7,758 nt of DNA from JAHEIJ01 sp040235565 (GTDB taxonomy: Bacteria > Pseudomonadota > Gammaproteobacteria > UBA6429 > Thiohalophilaceae), in NCBI GenBank assembly GCA_040235565.1, contig JBECLA010000045.1, positions 1-7,758 of the forward strand, in the 5' to 3' direction. Under the pieces are notes generated by a model. It saw only the letters and a program-made list of their open reading frames with translations, was not told where the DNA came from and did no database searches. The translations under genes were made by a program, and so were the position numbers. This document shows positions 1 to 6,570 of the stretch, piece by piece (the first letter of the stretch is position 1; every line of letters begins with the position of its first letter).

Positions 1-10
1 CAGACACTTC

Positions 11-16
11 TATAAA
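11..16 (+). promoter_or_regulatory. possible -10 element just before dnaX
   Basis: TATAAA ends five bases before the dnaX ATG, and no Shine-Dalgarno sequence lies in the 21 bases available. If it is a real -10 box, transcription would start at or next to the ATG and give a nearly leaderless mRNA. The -35 position falls outside the window, and an A-rich stretch before a start codon is common by chance, so this is weak. Confidence 0.2.
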
Positions 17-21
17 AAACA

Positions 22-1677
22 ATGAGTTACCAGGTTCTGGCCCGTAAATGGCGGCCGCGCACATTCGATGAAATGGTCGGGCAGGAGCATGTCCTGCGCG
101 CCCTGATCAATGCGCTGGACAATGATCGGCTGCATCATGCCTTTTTGTTTACCGGAACCCGGGGGGTGGGCAAGACTACCATCGCGCGTATCCTGGCCAA
201 GTCGCTGAATTGTGAGCAAGGTGTGAGTTCCCGGCCCTGTGGTCAGTGCAGCACCTGTCGGGAGATTGACGAAGGTCGGTTTGTGGATCTGATCGAAGTG
301 GATGCCGCTTCCCGCACCAAGGTGGATGAGACCCGGGACTTGCTTGATAACGTGCAGTACGCGCCAACCCGTGGGCGTTACAAGGTGTACCTCATCGACG
401 AGGTGCACATGTTCTCCAATCACAGTTTCAATGCCCTGCTGAAAACCCTGGAAGAACCGCCGCCGCATGTGAAATTTTTGCTGGCCACGACGGATCCGCA
501 AAAACTGCCAGTGACGATTCTGTCGCGTTGCCTGCAATTTAACCTGCGTCGTTTACCGACCGAACGGATTGAGGATCACCTCGGCCACATTCTCCAGGCG
601 GAAGGGATCGACAGCGAGGCCGCTGCCTTGCACCGGCTGGCCCGCGCCGCCGACGGCAGCATGCGGGATGCCTTGAGCTTGCTGGATCAGGCCATTGCAT
701 TCGGCGGCGGAAAAGTCACCGCAGCGGAAGTCCAGGCGATGCTCGGCAGCATCGAACAGGATCACGTGTTTCGCCTGCTGGAGGATCTGGCCAATGACGA
801 CGGTGCAGCCATTATGCAAACCGTCGCCGATCTGGCGCAACAGGCGCCCGATTATGCCGATGTCCTGGCGGAACTGATCACCAGCCTGCACCACCTGGCC
901 CTGCTGAAACAGGTACCGGAAGCCTGGCTGGAAACCATGGGGGACAAGACGCGCTTGCTGGCGCTGGCGGAGCGTTTCAGTCCGGAAGATTTGCAACTCT
1001 ACTACCAGATTGCTCTGACCGGTCGGCGTGACTTGCCGTTGGCACCCGAACCGCGCAGCGGCCTGGAGATGGTCTTGTTGCGTATGTTGGCGTTTCGGCC
1101 GAGTGATGTTGCAGCATCAGCTCAGACAGCACCCACCCCATCAACGCGACAACCGGCCGCGGCAAGTCCGGCCACTCCGACAAGCCGGCCGGTACCCACA
1201 GCGAAGCAAACGGAAACGGTTGCGGTTCCTGCTCCACCGAGTGATGAGACCGGGCCGGCCAAACCCGTTACGACCATAACGCCGGCGGGTGACGCAGGTG
1301 ACTGGCATCAGATTGTTGCCGGTTTGCAGCTGGGTGGCGTGATGCAACAACTGGTGGCGCATTGTGTGATGCAGGAATTGTCCGACACGCAGATTCACCT
1401 CGCCCTGGCCACCACCAGTGCCCCCCTGTTGAACAAGGAACGCGAGGCCAGCCTGCGCGAGGCGCTGGTAAGGTATTTCGGGCGGCCGTTAAAGCTGCAA
1501 ATTGAACTCAAGGATGCGGAAGGCGAAACCCCGGCCGGCCGGGAAGCTCGTTTGCAAGCGGAACGCCAGGCGGCTGCCGAGGCCGCGATCGATAGCGATC
1601 CCAATGTACAATCCATTCTGGATGCTTTTGACGGTCAGGTGCGGCCCGATTCGGTACAACCCATTGAAACCAATTAA
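22..1677 (+). CDS. dnaX: DNA polymerase III subunit tau (DnaX clamp-loader ATPase)
   Basis: This is the AAA+ motor subunit of the clamp loader, which places the beta sliding clamp on primed DNA and, as tau, ties polymerase cores to the replicative helicase. The 551-residue product shows Walker A GTRGVGKT at 45-52, a zinc module with Cys64, Cys73, Cys76 and Cys79, Walker B LIDEVH with Asp126-Glu127, the SRC motif at 168-170, and sensor-2 Arg215 in GSMRD; these match E. coli numbering. A Pro/Ala/Thr-rich linker covers about 362-425. A tau-type C-terminal region of about 125 residues follows, somewhat shorter than in the 643-residue E. coli protein. The start gives the family N-terminus MSYQVLARKWRP, but no Shine-Dalgarno is visible. 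I see no A-AAA-AAG slippery heptamer, so a frameshifted gamma form is not evident. It heads an operon with ebfC and recR. Confidence 0.98.
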   Translation: MSYQVLARKWRPRTFDEMVGQEHVLRALINALDNDRLHHAFLFTGTRGVGKTTIARILAKSLNCEQGVSSRPCGQCSTCREIDEGRFVDLIEVDAASRTKVDETRDLLDNVQYAPTRGRYKVYLIDEVHMFSNHSFNALLKTLEEPPPHVKFLLATTDPQKLPVTILSRCLQFNLRRLPTERIEDHLGHILQAEGIDSEAAALHRLARAADGSMRDALSLLDQAIAFGGGKVTAAEVQAMLGSIEQDHVFRLLEDLANDDGAAIMQTVADLAQQAPDYADVLAELITSLHHLALLKQVPEAWLETMGDKTRLLALAERFSPEDLQLYYQIALTGRRDLPLAPEPRSGLEMVLLRMLAFRPSDVAASAQTAPTPSTRQPAAASPATPTSRPVPTAKQTETVAVPAPPSDETGPAKPVTTITPAGDAGDWHQIVAGLQLGGVMQQLVAHCVMQELSDTQIHLALATTSAPLLNKEREASLREALVRYFGRPLKLQIELKDAEGETPAGREARLQAERQAAAEAAIDSDPNVQSILDAFDGQVRPDSVQPIETN

Positions 1678-1693
1678 ATAGAGGAAACACATC

Positions 1694-2014
1694 ATGAAAG
1701 GTGGACTTGGTAATCTGATGAAGCAAGCCCAGAAGATGCAGGCTGACATGCAGAAAGCCCAGGAAGAGTTGGCGAATATTGAAGTCCAGGGGCAGTCCGG
1801 TGGTGGGCTGGTGAGTGTGACCATGACCTGCCGGCATGACGTCAAACGTGTCACCATTGATGACAGCGTGATGGACGACAAGGAAATGCTGGAGGATCTG
1901 GTTGCCGCGGCGGTGAATGATGCCGTGCGCCAGGTCGAGAAAACCGTAGAAGAGAGGATGTCCGGCCTGACGTCTGGCATGGGGCTGCCCGGCGGATTCA
2001 AGCTGCCTTTCTAA
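1694..2014 (+). CDS. ebfC: YbaB/EbfC family nucleoid-associated protein
   Basis: This is a small DNA-binding protein of the YbaB/EbfC family. Family members form dimers with a tweezer-like shape and bind DNA as nucleoid-associated proteins; their precise role beside dnaX and recR is not settled. The 106-residue length is typical (E. coli YbaB has 109). The N-terminus MKGGLGNLMKQAQKMQADMQ begins a long amphipathic helix (about 5-30). A beta-rich middle carries the GGGLVSVTM segment, and the C-terminus is Gly/Pro-rich (GMGLPGGFKLPF). The start follows GAGGAA at 1681-1686, a good Shine-Dalgarno with seven bases of spacing, and lies 16 bases after the dnaX stop. Co-transcription with dnaX and recR is inferred from spacing and from the conserved gene order in gammaproteobacteria. 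Confidence 0.95.
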   Translation: MKGGLGNLMKQAQKMQADMQKAQEELANIEVQGQSGGGLVSVTMTCRHDVKRVTIDDSVMDDKEMLEDLVAAAVNDAVRQVEKTVEERMSGLTSGMGLPGGFKLPF

Positions 2015-2020
2015 ATCGAC

Positions 2021-2614
2021 ATGTCGACACCCCTGATCGGTCAGTTGATTGAGGCGTTGCGCTGCCTGCCCGGTGTCGGACCCAAATCGGCACAGCGTAT
2101 GGCTTACCATCTGCTGGAGCGGGACCGCGAAGGGGCACGCCAGCTGGCCGAGGTATTGAACCAGGCGGTTGAACAGGTGGGGCATTGTGAGCAATGCCGC
2201 ACCCTCAGTGAAACCGCCTTATGTAATCTGTGTGCCAGCCATAACCGTGAACGCAGTCTGCTGTGCATCGTGGAATCCCCGATTGATGTGCAGGCCATCA
2301 TACAGGCGACCGACTATCGTGGTGTCTTCTTCGTATTAATGGGCCACCTGTCTCCGCTGGATGGGATTGGGCCGGACGATATTGGTCTGGATGATCTGGC
2401 CAGGCGGCTGGATGAGGGCGAAGTCAAGGAAGTGATCCTGGCCACCAATCCCACGGTGGAAGGGGAAGCAACGGCCCATTACATTGCCGAGATGGTCAAG
2501 CGGCGGAATATCAGGGTCACCCGCATTGCCCATGGCGTCCCCATGGGAGGCGAACTGGAGTTCGTCAACAGCAGTACCCTGTCCCAGGCTTTCAGTGGCC
2601 GGTCGCAGCTATAA
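2021..2614 (+). CDS. recR: recombination mediator protein RecR
   Basis: RecR works with RecO (and RecF) to load RecA on SSB-coated single-stranded DNA during gap repair; it forms a ring-like clamp on DNA. The 197-residue protein has an N-terminal helix-hairpin-helix with LPGVGPKSAQRMA (16-28) and a four-cysteine zinc finger at Cys56, Cys59, Cys68 and Cys71. A TOPRIM domain follows, with VESP (Glu85) and ATNPTVEGEATA (141-152). The C-terminal motif RIAHGVPMGGELE is at 168-180. The start lies six bases after the ebfC stop with no obvious Shine-Dalgarno, so translation is probably coupled to ebfC. The gene ends 27 bases before the convergent rsgA stop. Confidence 0.98.
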   Translation: MSTPLIGQLIEALRCLPGVGPKSAQRMAYHLLERDREGARQLAEVLNQAVEQVGHCEQCRTLSETALCNLCASHNRERSLLCIVESPIDVQAIIQATDYRGVFFVLMGHLSPLDGIGPDDIGLDDLARRLDEGEVKEVILATNPTVEGEATAHYIAEMVKRRNIRVTRIAHGVPMGGELEFVNSSTLSQAFSGRSQL

Positions 2615-2622
2615 TTGCCAGC

Positions 2623-2641
2623 ATACAGATTCCCACTGTAT
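2623..2641. terminator. possible small hairpin between convergent recR and rsgA
   Basis: ATACAG and CTGTAT form a perfect six-base inverted repeat around a seven-base loop, exactly in the 27-base gap where recR and rsgA transcription converge. The stem is short and AT-rich and has no proper T-tract on either side. It could help end transcripts in both directions but may be chance; no better terminator is present in the gap. Confidence 0.25.
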
Positions 2642-3586
2642 TTAATTCATCGTTTCTTCCAGTGATACCAGGATCCGCTGGTAGCTCTGGTAACGCTGTG
2701 CGGAGATGTCCCCATCTGCCACGGCCTTCGCCACGGCACAACCCGGTTCACCTCGGTGCAGACAATCGCGAAAGCGGCATTCTGCGGCATAGTTACGAAA
2801 TTCACGAAAACCGTTTGCGACCTCGGGCGGTGACATTTGCCCCAGGCCGAATTCCCGGATGCCGGGCGAATCGATCACATCACCCTGGTTGTCGGGCAGA
2901 TGATAAAGCCATGCGGTTGTGGTGGTGTGGATCCCCTTGCCAGTGGCCGCGGAGATCTCACCGACCCGGGCGTCGGCATCAGGCAGTATCACATTGATCA
3001 GCGAGGATTTACCGACCCCGGATTTGCCGACAAAAATGCTGGTTTTGTGGTGTAACAACGGCAACAAGGCGTCCAGCCCATGTGCTGTCGTGGTACTGGT
3101 AAAAATGACGGGGTAACCGATCGCCTCATAAGGTGCCAGCTGTTGCTGAAACTCACTGCGTTGTTGCTGGTCGAGCAAATCGATTTTGTTGAAGACGATC
3201 AGCGGTTGGATGCCCATCACCTCGGCGGTAAGGAGATAACGATCGATCAAACCGGTTGAAAAATCCACGCCGGGAGCGGTCATGATCAACACCTGATCGA
3301 TGTTGGCGGCAATGGTTTTTTTCCGCCCGTTTTTATCCAGCCGGACCAGTTCGGAATGACGGGGTTGACGCTCACTAATGGCACAATCCTGATGATTACC
3401 CGCCTGCCAATGCACCCGATCACCGCAGACTACCGTCCCCAGTTTGCGACGCCCGGCACAGCGATGTAATTCCCCATTGAGGTCTTCGACTACCAGTTTG
3501 GCGCCAAAATTCGCAACCACCAGTCCTGGTCGGGCGACGGGAAGGCTTGAGCGAGGTTCAGGGTTTTGTTCTGGTGATTTGCTCAT
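2642..3586 (-). CDS. rsgA: small ribosomal subunit biogenesis GTPase RsgA (YjeQ/EngC)
   Basis: RsgA is a circularly permuted GTPase that binds late 30S precursors, checks the decoding centre and helps release RbfA. The 314-residue product shows the permuted motif order: an N-terminal OB-fold (about 20-80), then G4 NKID at 133-136, G1 GKSGVGKSS at 187-195, a threonine-rich G2 region at 221-224 and G3 DSPG at 239-242. The C-terminal zinc motif is C-x4-C-x-H-x5-C, using Cys270, Cys275, His277 and Cys283. It is slightly shorter than the 350-residue E. coli protein, mainly at the N-terminus. The start lies 24 bases after the pterin dehydratase stop, behind only a weak GGCGG-type ribosome site, and the gene seems to be last in a four-gene minus-strand unit. 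Its divergent orientation to orn recalls E. coli, but three genes lie between them here. Confidence 0.97.
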   Translation of the reverse strand: MSKSPEQNPEPRSSLPVARPGLVVANFGAKLVVEDLNGELHRCAGRRKLGTVVCGDRVHWQAGNHQDCAISERQPRHSELVRLDKNGRKKTIAANIDQVLIMTAPGVDFSTGLIDRYLLTAEVMGIQPLIVFNKIDLLDQQQRSEFQQQLAPYEAIGYPVIFTSTTTAHGLDALLPLLHHKTSIFVGKSGVGKSSLINVILPDADARVGEISAATGKGIHTTTTAWLYHLPDNQGDVIDSPGIREFGLGQMSPPEVANGFREFRNYAAECRFRDCLHRGEPGCAVAKAVADGDISAQRYQSYQRILVSLEETMN

Positions 3587-3610
3587 CCGCCGGGGTGAAC
3601 TGAAATAACG

Positions 3611-3946
3611 TTACAACTCACCCAGCGAATTGATTCGGGCGGCACAGATAAAGTCGTTGTCGGACAGGCCACCGATGGAGTGGGTCGAGAAGGTGACTGT
3701 GCAGCGGTTATAGCCGACTTCCAGATCAGGATGATGATCGGTTTGATGCGCGATCCATGCCACGGCATTTACAAACGCCATGGTCTGATGGAAATTCTTG
3801 AATCGGAACTCGCGGGTGATGGCGCTTGCTGAATTGCTTAACTTCCAATCCGGCATTTCCCGCAACAGTTCGGTCGCCTGTTCCTGAGCCAAAGGCGGGG
3901 TGCCTTTGGCAATGGGCTGACATTTCCGCGAGGCCAGATCCGTCAT
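3611..3946 (-). CDS. phhB: 4a-hydroxytetrahydrobiopterin dehydratase (pterin-4a-carbinolamine dehydratase)
   Basis: Proteins of this family dehydrate pterin-4a-carbinolamine, recycling the tetrahydropterin cofactor after phenylalanine hydroxylation. In bacteria without the hydroxylase they are suspected of acting in other pterin or molybdopterin chemistry. The 111-residue protein has the family N-terminus with GTPPL (15-19), the buried PDW (32-34) and the active-site histidine cluster HQTDHHP at 67-73. NRCTVTFSTHSIGGLSDNDF follows. The start is three bases after the cytochrome c stop, so co-transcription and probably translational coupling are expected; a GGA overlapping the end of the cytochrome gene may serve as ribosome site. 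No phenylalanine hydroxylase gene is in the window, so the substrate context is unknown. The family call is secure; the symbol follows Pseudomonas usage. Confidence 0.93.
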   Translation of the reverse strand: MTDLASRKCQPIAKGTPPLAQEQATELLREMPDWKLSNSASAITREFRFKNFHQTMAFVNAVAWIAHQTDHHPDLEVGYNRCTVTFSTHSIGGLSDNDFICAARINSLGEL

Positions 3947-3949
3947 GAT

Positions 3950-4249
3950 CTATTCCGGAAACTGGTAATACATCTTGTTCAGGTAAGCCACCACATCATC
4001 GATCTGGTCTGCCGGCCAGGAGACGCCCATGCTGTTTTTGCAGCGCTGGACCTGGGAACGGAGTGCCGGCAGGGACTCGATGCGGCGATCCGGGCGAGTG
4101 TAGATACCGGTACCATCACCCCCCACAATCGAAACATGACACTCGACGCAATTATCGTCGTGTAACGATTTACCCCGTTCGGTATCGGCGGCCATTGTCG
4201 TAGTGGTGAGGGCGCTGAGTAAGAGTGCGGTGAACGTTTGGCTTTTCAT
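3950..4249 (-). CDS. small periplasmic class I-like cytochrome c
   Basis: The 99-residue product begins with a short basic residue, a hydrophobic core and an Ala-Ala site, a signal peptide probably cleaved near residue 20 or 21. That leaves a mature domain of about 79 residues. A single heme-binding CVECH is at 34-38 (Cys34, Cys37, proximal His38). The likely distal ligand is Met74 in NSMGVSWP, followed by a C-terminal helix DDVVAYLNKMYY that resembles the closing helix of class I cytochromes. It probably carries electrons in the periplasm, but its partner is unknown. A third cysteine, Cys70, lies four residues before Met74 and is unexplained. The gene sits 28 bases after the M48 peptidase stop and three bases before the pterin dehydratase start, so it is almost surely part of the same transcript. 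The start is behind a weak GGAAAA. Confidence 0.88.
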   Translation of the reverse strand: MKSQTFTALLLSALTTTTMAADTERGKSLHDDNCVECHVSIVGGDGTGIYTRPDRRIESLPALRSQVQRCKNSMGVSWPADQIDDVVAYLNKMYYQFPE

Positions 4250-4277
4250 AATTTTCCGATGTTTTGTAAGCGAATTA

Positions 4278-5534
4278 TCAAGCAGGATGCGTTACAAGTT
4301 TACGCGACAAATGCGCCACACGCACGGGCGCGGGGGGATGCGAATCATGAAACGCGGAGTAAATGGGATCCGGTGTCAGGGTGCTGGCGTTTTCTTCGTA
4401 AAGTTTAACCAGGGCCTGGATCAGGATCGCGGCGTCACTTTGCTGGGCGGCATAGTCATCGGCCTCGAATTCATGCTTGCGACTGAAGTGAGCCATCAGG
4501 GGTTGCAGATACAGGCTGAAGATCGGTGAAACCATCATGAACAGGATCAGCGCCATGTAGGTTGACGCTTCCGCTACACCGAGGCCGCTATAGAATTCCG
4601 GCAGTTTCATCAGCCAGGCAAGGATTGCCAGTCCTGCCAGACTGAGCACCGCCATACTGATAATGCGCTTCTGGATATGACGGCGTTTGAAATGGCCCAG
4701 TTCATGTGCCAGCACGGCTTCCACTTCGTCCGGGTTGAGCGACTTCAGCAACGTATCAAAGAATACGATGCGTTTGTTGGTACCCAGCCCGGAGAAATAG
4801 GCATTGCCATGACTGGAACGTCGAGAGCCATCCATCACGAAGACGCCATTGCTTTGAAAACCACAACGGCCAAGCAAGTCTTCGATGCGTTGTTTCAGCG
4901 CCTGATCCTCCAGCGGGACAAACTTGTTGAATATCGGCGCGATGAAGGCCGGCCAGGCCCACAGCATTAACAGGCTAAAGCCCATCCACACGATCCACAC
5001 ATACAACCACCACAGGGGGCTGGCATCCTGCATCAACCACAGGACCAGGCTTGCCAGCGGGATACCCAGGATCAGCATGACGAGTAAATGCTTGATCTGA
5101 TCACTGATGAAAATGCCCGGCGTGGCGCGATTAAAACCGAAGCGTTGTTCGATCACGAAGGTGCGATAGATAGCGAACGGCAAATCCAGCAAACTGCTGA
5201 TGATGAGCACACTGAAAATGACCGCTATCCCGGTGATCAGGGGTGACAGGGTCACATCACGCCACAAGCTGTCCACCAGCTGCAGCCCGCCGCCCAGCGT
5301 CCATAACAATAGCAGCACTGCCCCCAGCACCAGTTCCATCATGCCCAGTCGCAAGCGTGTCACCGTATAGTCGGCGGCTTTCTGATGAGCCGCGAGCGGG
5401 ATCCGCGCCTTGAAGGCATCGGGCACCACGTTGCGATGGCGTTGCACATGTACGAGCTGGCGACGGTCAAGCCAGAACTGAATGCCCAGTGACAGCACAA
5501 GGGCGAGTAGAAAAATCAGCGTAATCCAATTCAT
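4278..5534 (-). CDS. M48 family zinc metallopeptidase, Ste24/CAAX protease-like, membrane
   Basis: This is a 418-residue integral membrane protease. The N-terminal half resembles the M48 N-terminal membrane domain, with hydrophobic segments near 4-22, 66-87, 98-118, 148-168 and 174-198, then a soluble catalytic part. The zinc site is HELGH at 277-281. The third ligand is probably Glu355 in SRKHEFEADDYA, with Asp359 supporting, as in Ste24/ZMPSTE24. Two more hydrophobic segments (about 292-309 and 325-344) lie between the two motifs. NAYFSGLGTNKRIVFFDTLL (244-263) is typical of the family. Bacteria lack prenylated CAAX proteins, so the natural substrate is unknown; membrane-protein quality control is a reasonable guess from related M48 enzymes such as HtpX. 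It heads the minus-strand unit and is divergent from orn, with no clear Shine-Dalgarno before its ATG. Confidence 0.93.
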   Translation of the reverse strand: MNWITLIFLLALVLSLGIQFWLDRRQLVHVQRHRNVVPDAFKARIPLAAHQKAADYTVTRLRLGMMELVLGAVLLLLWTLGGGLQLVDSLWRDVTLSPLITGIAVIFSVLIISSLLDLPFAIYRTFVIEQRFGFNRATPGIFISDQIKHLLVMLILGIPLASLVLWLMQDASPLWWLYVWIVWMGFSLLMLWAWPAFIAPIFNKFVPLEDQALKQRIEDLLGRCGFQSNGVFVMDGSRRSSHGNAYFSGLGTNKRIVFFDTLLKSLNPDEVEAVLAHELGHFKRRHIQKRIISMAVLSLAGLAILAWLMKLPEFYSGLGVAEASTYMALILFMMVSPIFSLYLQPLMAHFSRKHEFEADDYAAQQSDAAILIQALVKLYEENASTLTPDPIYSAFHDSHPPAPVRVAHLSRKLVTHPA

Positions 5535-5566
5535 GATAAGTTAAATCGATTTGATATCAGCGATGC

Positions 5567-5595
5567 AGGGTAGCCTCTGTTAGAATGCATGGCAA
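5567..5595 (-). promoter_or_regulatory. weak candidate promoter for the M48-to-rsgA unit
   Basis: Read on the minus strand, TTGCCA (five of six matches to the -35 consensus) is followed after 17 bases by TACCCT, a poor -10 box. The 96-base divergent gap must hold a promoter for this operon, and this is the best spaced pair I see, but the -10 match is weak. Confidence 0.2.
5578..5586 (+). promoter_or_regulatory. candidate extended -10 promoter for orn
   Basis: TGT followed by TAGAAT forms an extended -10 element (TG-N-TATAAT type, five of six in the hexamer), about 45 bases before the orn ATG. No good -35 is present at 16-18 bases, which is acceptable for extended -10 promoters. It would give a leader of roughly 38 bases containing the AAGGA at 5614-5618. 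Confidence 0.35.
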
Positions 5596-5630
5596 GCGTC
5601 ATCATGACTTACTAAGGAAAGACAATAACC

Positions 5631-6185
5631 ATGCCGCAAAATTCCAATAACCTCATCTGGATCGACCTGGAAATGACGGGTCTGGATACCCAGCAGGATG
5701 TCATTATCGAAATTGCCACCGTCATCACCGACAGTGAACTGAACATTCTGGATGAAGGCCCGGTGCTGGCGATTCATCAAAGTGACGACATTCTCAATGC
5801 CATGGATGACTGGAATACCCGGCAACATGGTCAGTCGGGGCTCACCGCGCGGGTGAAAAGCAGTGCCGTCACCGAAGCGGAAGCGGAACGACAAACCATC
5901 GAGTTTTTACGTGAATATGTGCCGGCCAATGCCTCACCCATGTGTGGCAACAGCATTTGTCAGGATCGTCGGTTCTTGGCCCGCTGTATGCCGGAGCTGG
6001 AAAAGTATTTTCACTATCGCAATCTGGATGTCAGCAGTCTCAAGGAACTGGCTAAACGCTGGGCACCCAGGGTTTTCAAGGGCTTCTCGAAAGAATCCAC
6101 CCATCTGGCGCTGGATGATATCCGGGATTCGATTGCGGAATTGAAATACTACCGTGAGCATTTGCTGAAACTGGACGAAGGCTAG
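5631..6185 (+). CDS. orn: oligoribonuclease (DEDDh 3'-5' exonuclease)
   Basis: Orn degrades RNA pieces of two to five nucleotides, with dinucleotides as its key physiological substrate, completing mRNA decay. In Pseudomonas it also removes pGpG, the product of cyclic di-GMP breakdown. The 184-residue protein carries Exo I IDLEMTG with Asp12 and Glu14, Exo II GNSICQDRRFL with Asp112, and Exo III with His158 and Asp163 in HLALDDIRDS. This is the complete DEDDh set at the same positions as the E. coli enzyme. Length is normal. The start is preceded by AAGGA at 5614-5618 with a rather long 12-base spacing. It is divergent from the M48 gene and seems to be transcribed alone: a stem-loop and a 385-base gap separate it from fliA. 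Confidence 0.98.
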   Translation: MPQNSNNLIWIDLEMTGLDTQQDVIIEIATVITDSELNILDEGPVLAIHQSDDILNAMDDWNTRQHGQSGLTARVKSSAVTEAEAERQTIEFLREYVPANASPMCGNSICQDRRFLARCMPELEKYFHYRNLDVSSLKELAKRWAPRVFKGFSKESTHLALDDIRDSIAELKYYREHLLKLDEG

Positions 6186-6201
6186 GGAATCGTTTTTATT
6201 C

Positions 6202-6234
6202 ACGGTGAAGATCCCGTTACCGGATTTTCACTGT
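6202..6234 (+). terminator. stem-loop downstream of orn
   Basis: Bases 6202-6214 and 6222-6234 pair along 13 positions, with two G-T wobbles, around the seven-base loop CGTTACC. It begins 16 bases after the orn stop. A run of T follows on neither strand (a TTTTT lies before the hairpin on the plus strand), so it is not a classic intrinsic terminator. It may protect the orn 3' end or pause polymerase. The pairing is directly visible; the role is inferred. Confidence 0.4.
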
Positions 6235-6440
6235 AGGCGACTGAAAAATCACAAAAATCAATTCCGGGTGACGCAGATCGCAGGTAAATCACGCGCTGAT
6301 TAAGGGGGAAATAGCGGTACTGGTTCGAGGGGAACGCATCAAATTTGTCCAGCCGGTAAGATTAATACATAATCAATTTGGGGTTTATATTGAATTTTCA
6401 GTGAATTACGCCACAATTTTGATGTATTATTACAAGAAAA

Positions 6441-6468
6441 TTGCCACATTCTTAATGGTATATATTAA
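6441..6468 (+). promoter_or_regulatory. weak candidate sigma-70 promoter for fliA
   Basis: TTGCCA (five of six for -35) and TATTAA (four of six for -10) are separated by 16 bases within the AT-rich stretch. Transcription from here would start near 6475 and give a leader of about 95 bases containing both hairpins. I did not find a clear sigma-54 or sigma-28 promoter for fliA itself. Confidence 0.25.
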
Positions 6469-6482
6469 AGTAAAATAGCGGG

Positions 6483-6533
6483 CATCCCTGATCGAGGGGG
6501 ATGTGGGAGGAATTGTGGGCCAGCAACCACAAT
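6483..6533 (+). promoter_or_regulatory. structured leader of fliA: two hairpins and clustered GGA motifs
   Basis: CATCCC at 6483-6488 can pair with GGGATG at 6498-6503; a competing pairing is CCCT 6486-6489 with AGGG 6495-6498, which leaves GGATGT free. ATTGTGG at 6512-6518 pairs perfectly with CCACAAT at 6527-6533 around an eight-base loop. Between the hairpins lie three GGA motifs (6499-6501, 6506-6508, 6509-6511), the first inside GGATGT, which matches the core of the CsrA/RsmA binding consensus. Post-transcriptional control is therefore possible, but the site is about 40-70 bases upstream of the start codon, so any effect would not be simple blocking of the ribosome site. Confidence 0.3.
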
Positions 6534-6570
6534 GCAACATGCATATAATTCATAATATTGAGGTTATGCC

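Larger units (their letters stand above)
6186..6570 (+). other. 385-base intergenic region between orn and fliA
   Basis: No convincing gene is present. From left to right it holds a 13-base-pair stem-loop just after orn, a stretch of ordinary composition to about 6360, a strongly AT-rich part at about 6360-6478, and a GC-richer part with two small hairpins (6483-6503 and 6512-6533) that probably lies in the fliA leader. A plus-strand frame is open from 6272 to 6478 but lacks a credible start with a ribosome site. The length is unusual beside the close-packed genes elsewhere in the window and suggests regulated transcription or translation of fliA. Confidence 0.7.

Noticed and set aside
10..537. 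Long minus-strand open frame of 175 codons opposite dnaX
   Set aside because: It lies fully within dnaX, has no ribosome site or recognisable domain, and its composition follows from codon usage on the coding strand.
1508..2194. 228-codon minus-strand open frame across dnaX, ebfC and recR
   Set aside because: It overlaps three secure genes on the other strand; low-complexity His/Gln/Leu content is typical of an antisense shadow.
6352..6359. GCCGGTAA, seven of eight to the sigma-28 -10 box, upstream of fliA
   Set aside because: The -35 position for an 11-base spacer (6333-6340, AACGCATC) matches only two of eight; the A/T-rich CAAATTTG nearby is much too close.
6379..6395. TGGGG and TTGA resembling a sigma-54 -24/-12 promoter before fliA
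   Set aside because: The invariant GC of the -12 element is GA here, and the -24 element is a poor match.
6272..6478. 68-codon open plus-strand frame between orn and fliA
   Set aside because: The first ATG is at 6422, leaving 18 codons; the GTG at 6401 has no ribosome site and the AT-rich tail looks noncoding.
6544..6549. Perfect TATAAT close to the fliA start
   Set aside because: No -35 box or extended -10 TG at the proper distance, and it is so close to the start that the leader would exclude or overlap the GAGG site's surroundings.
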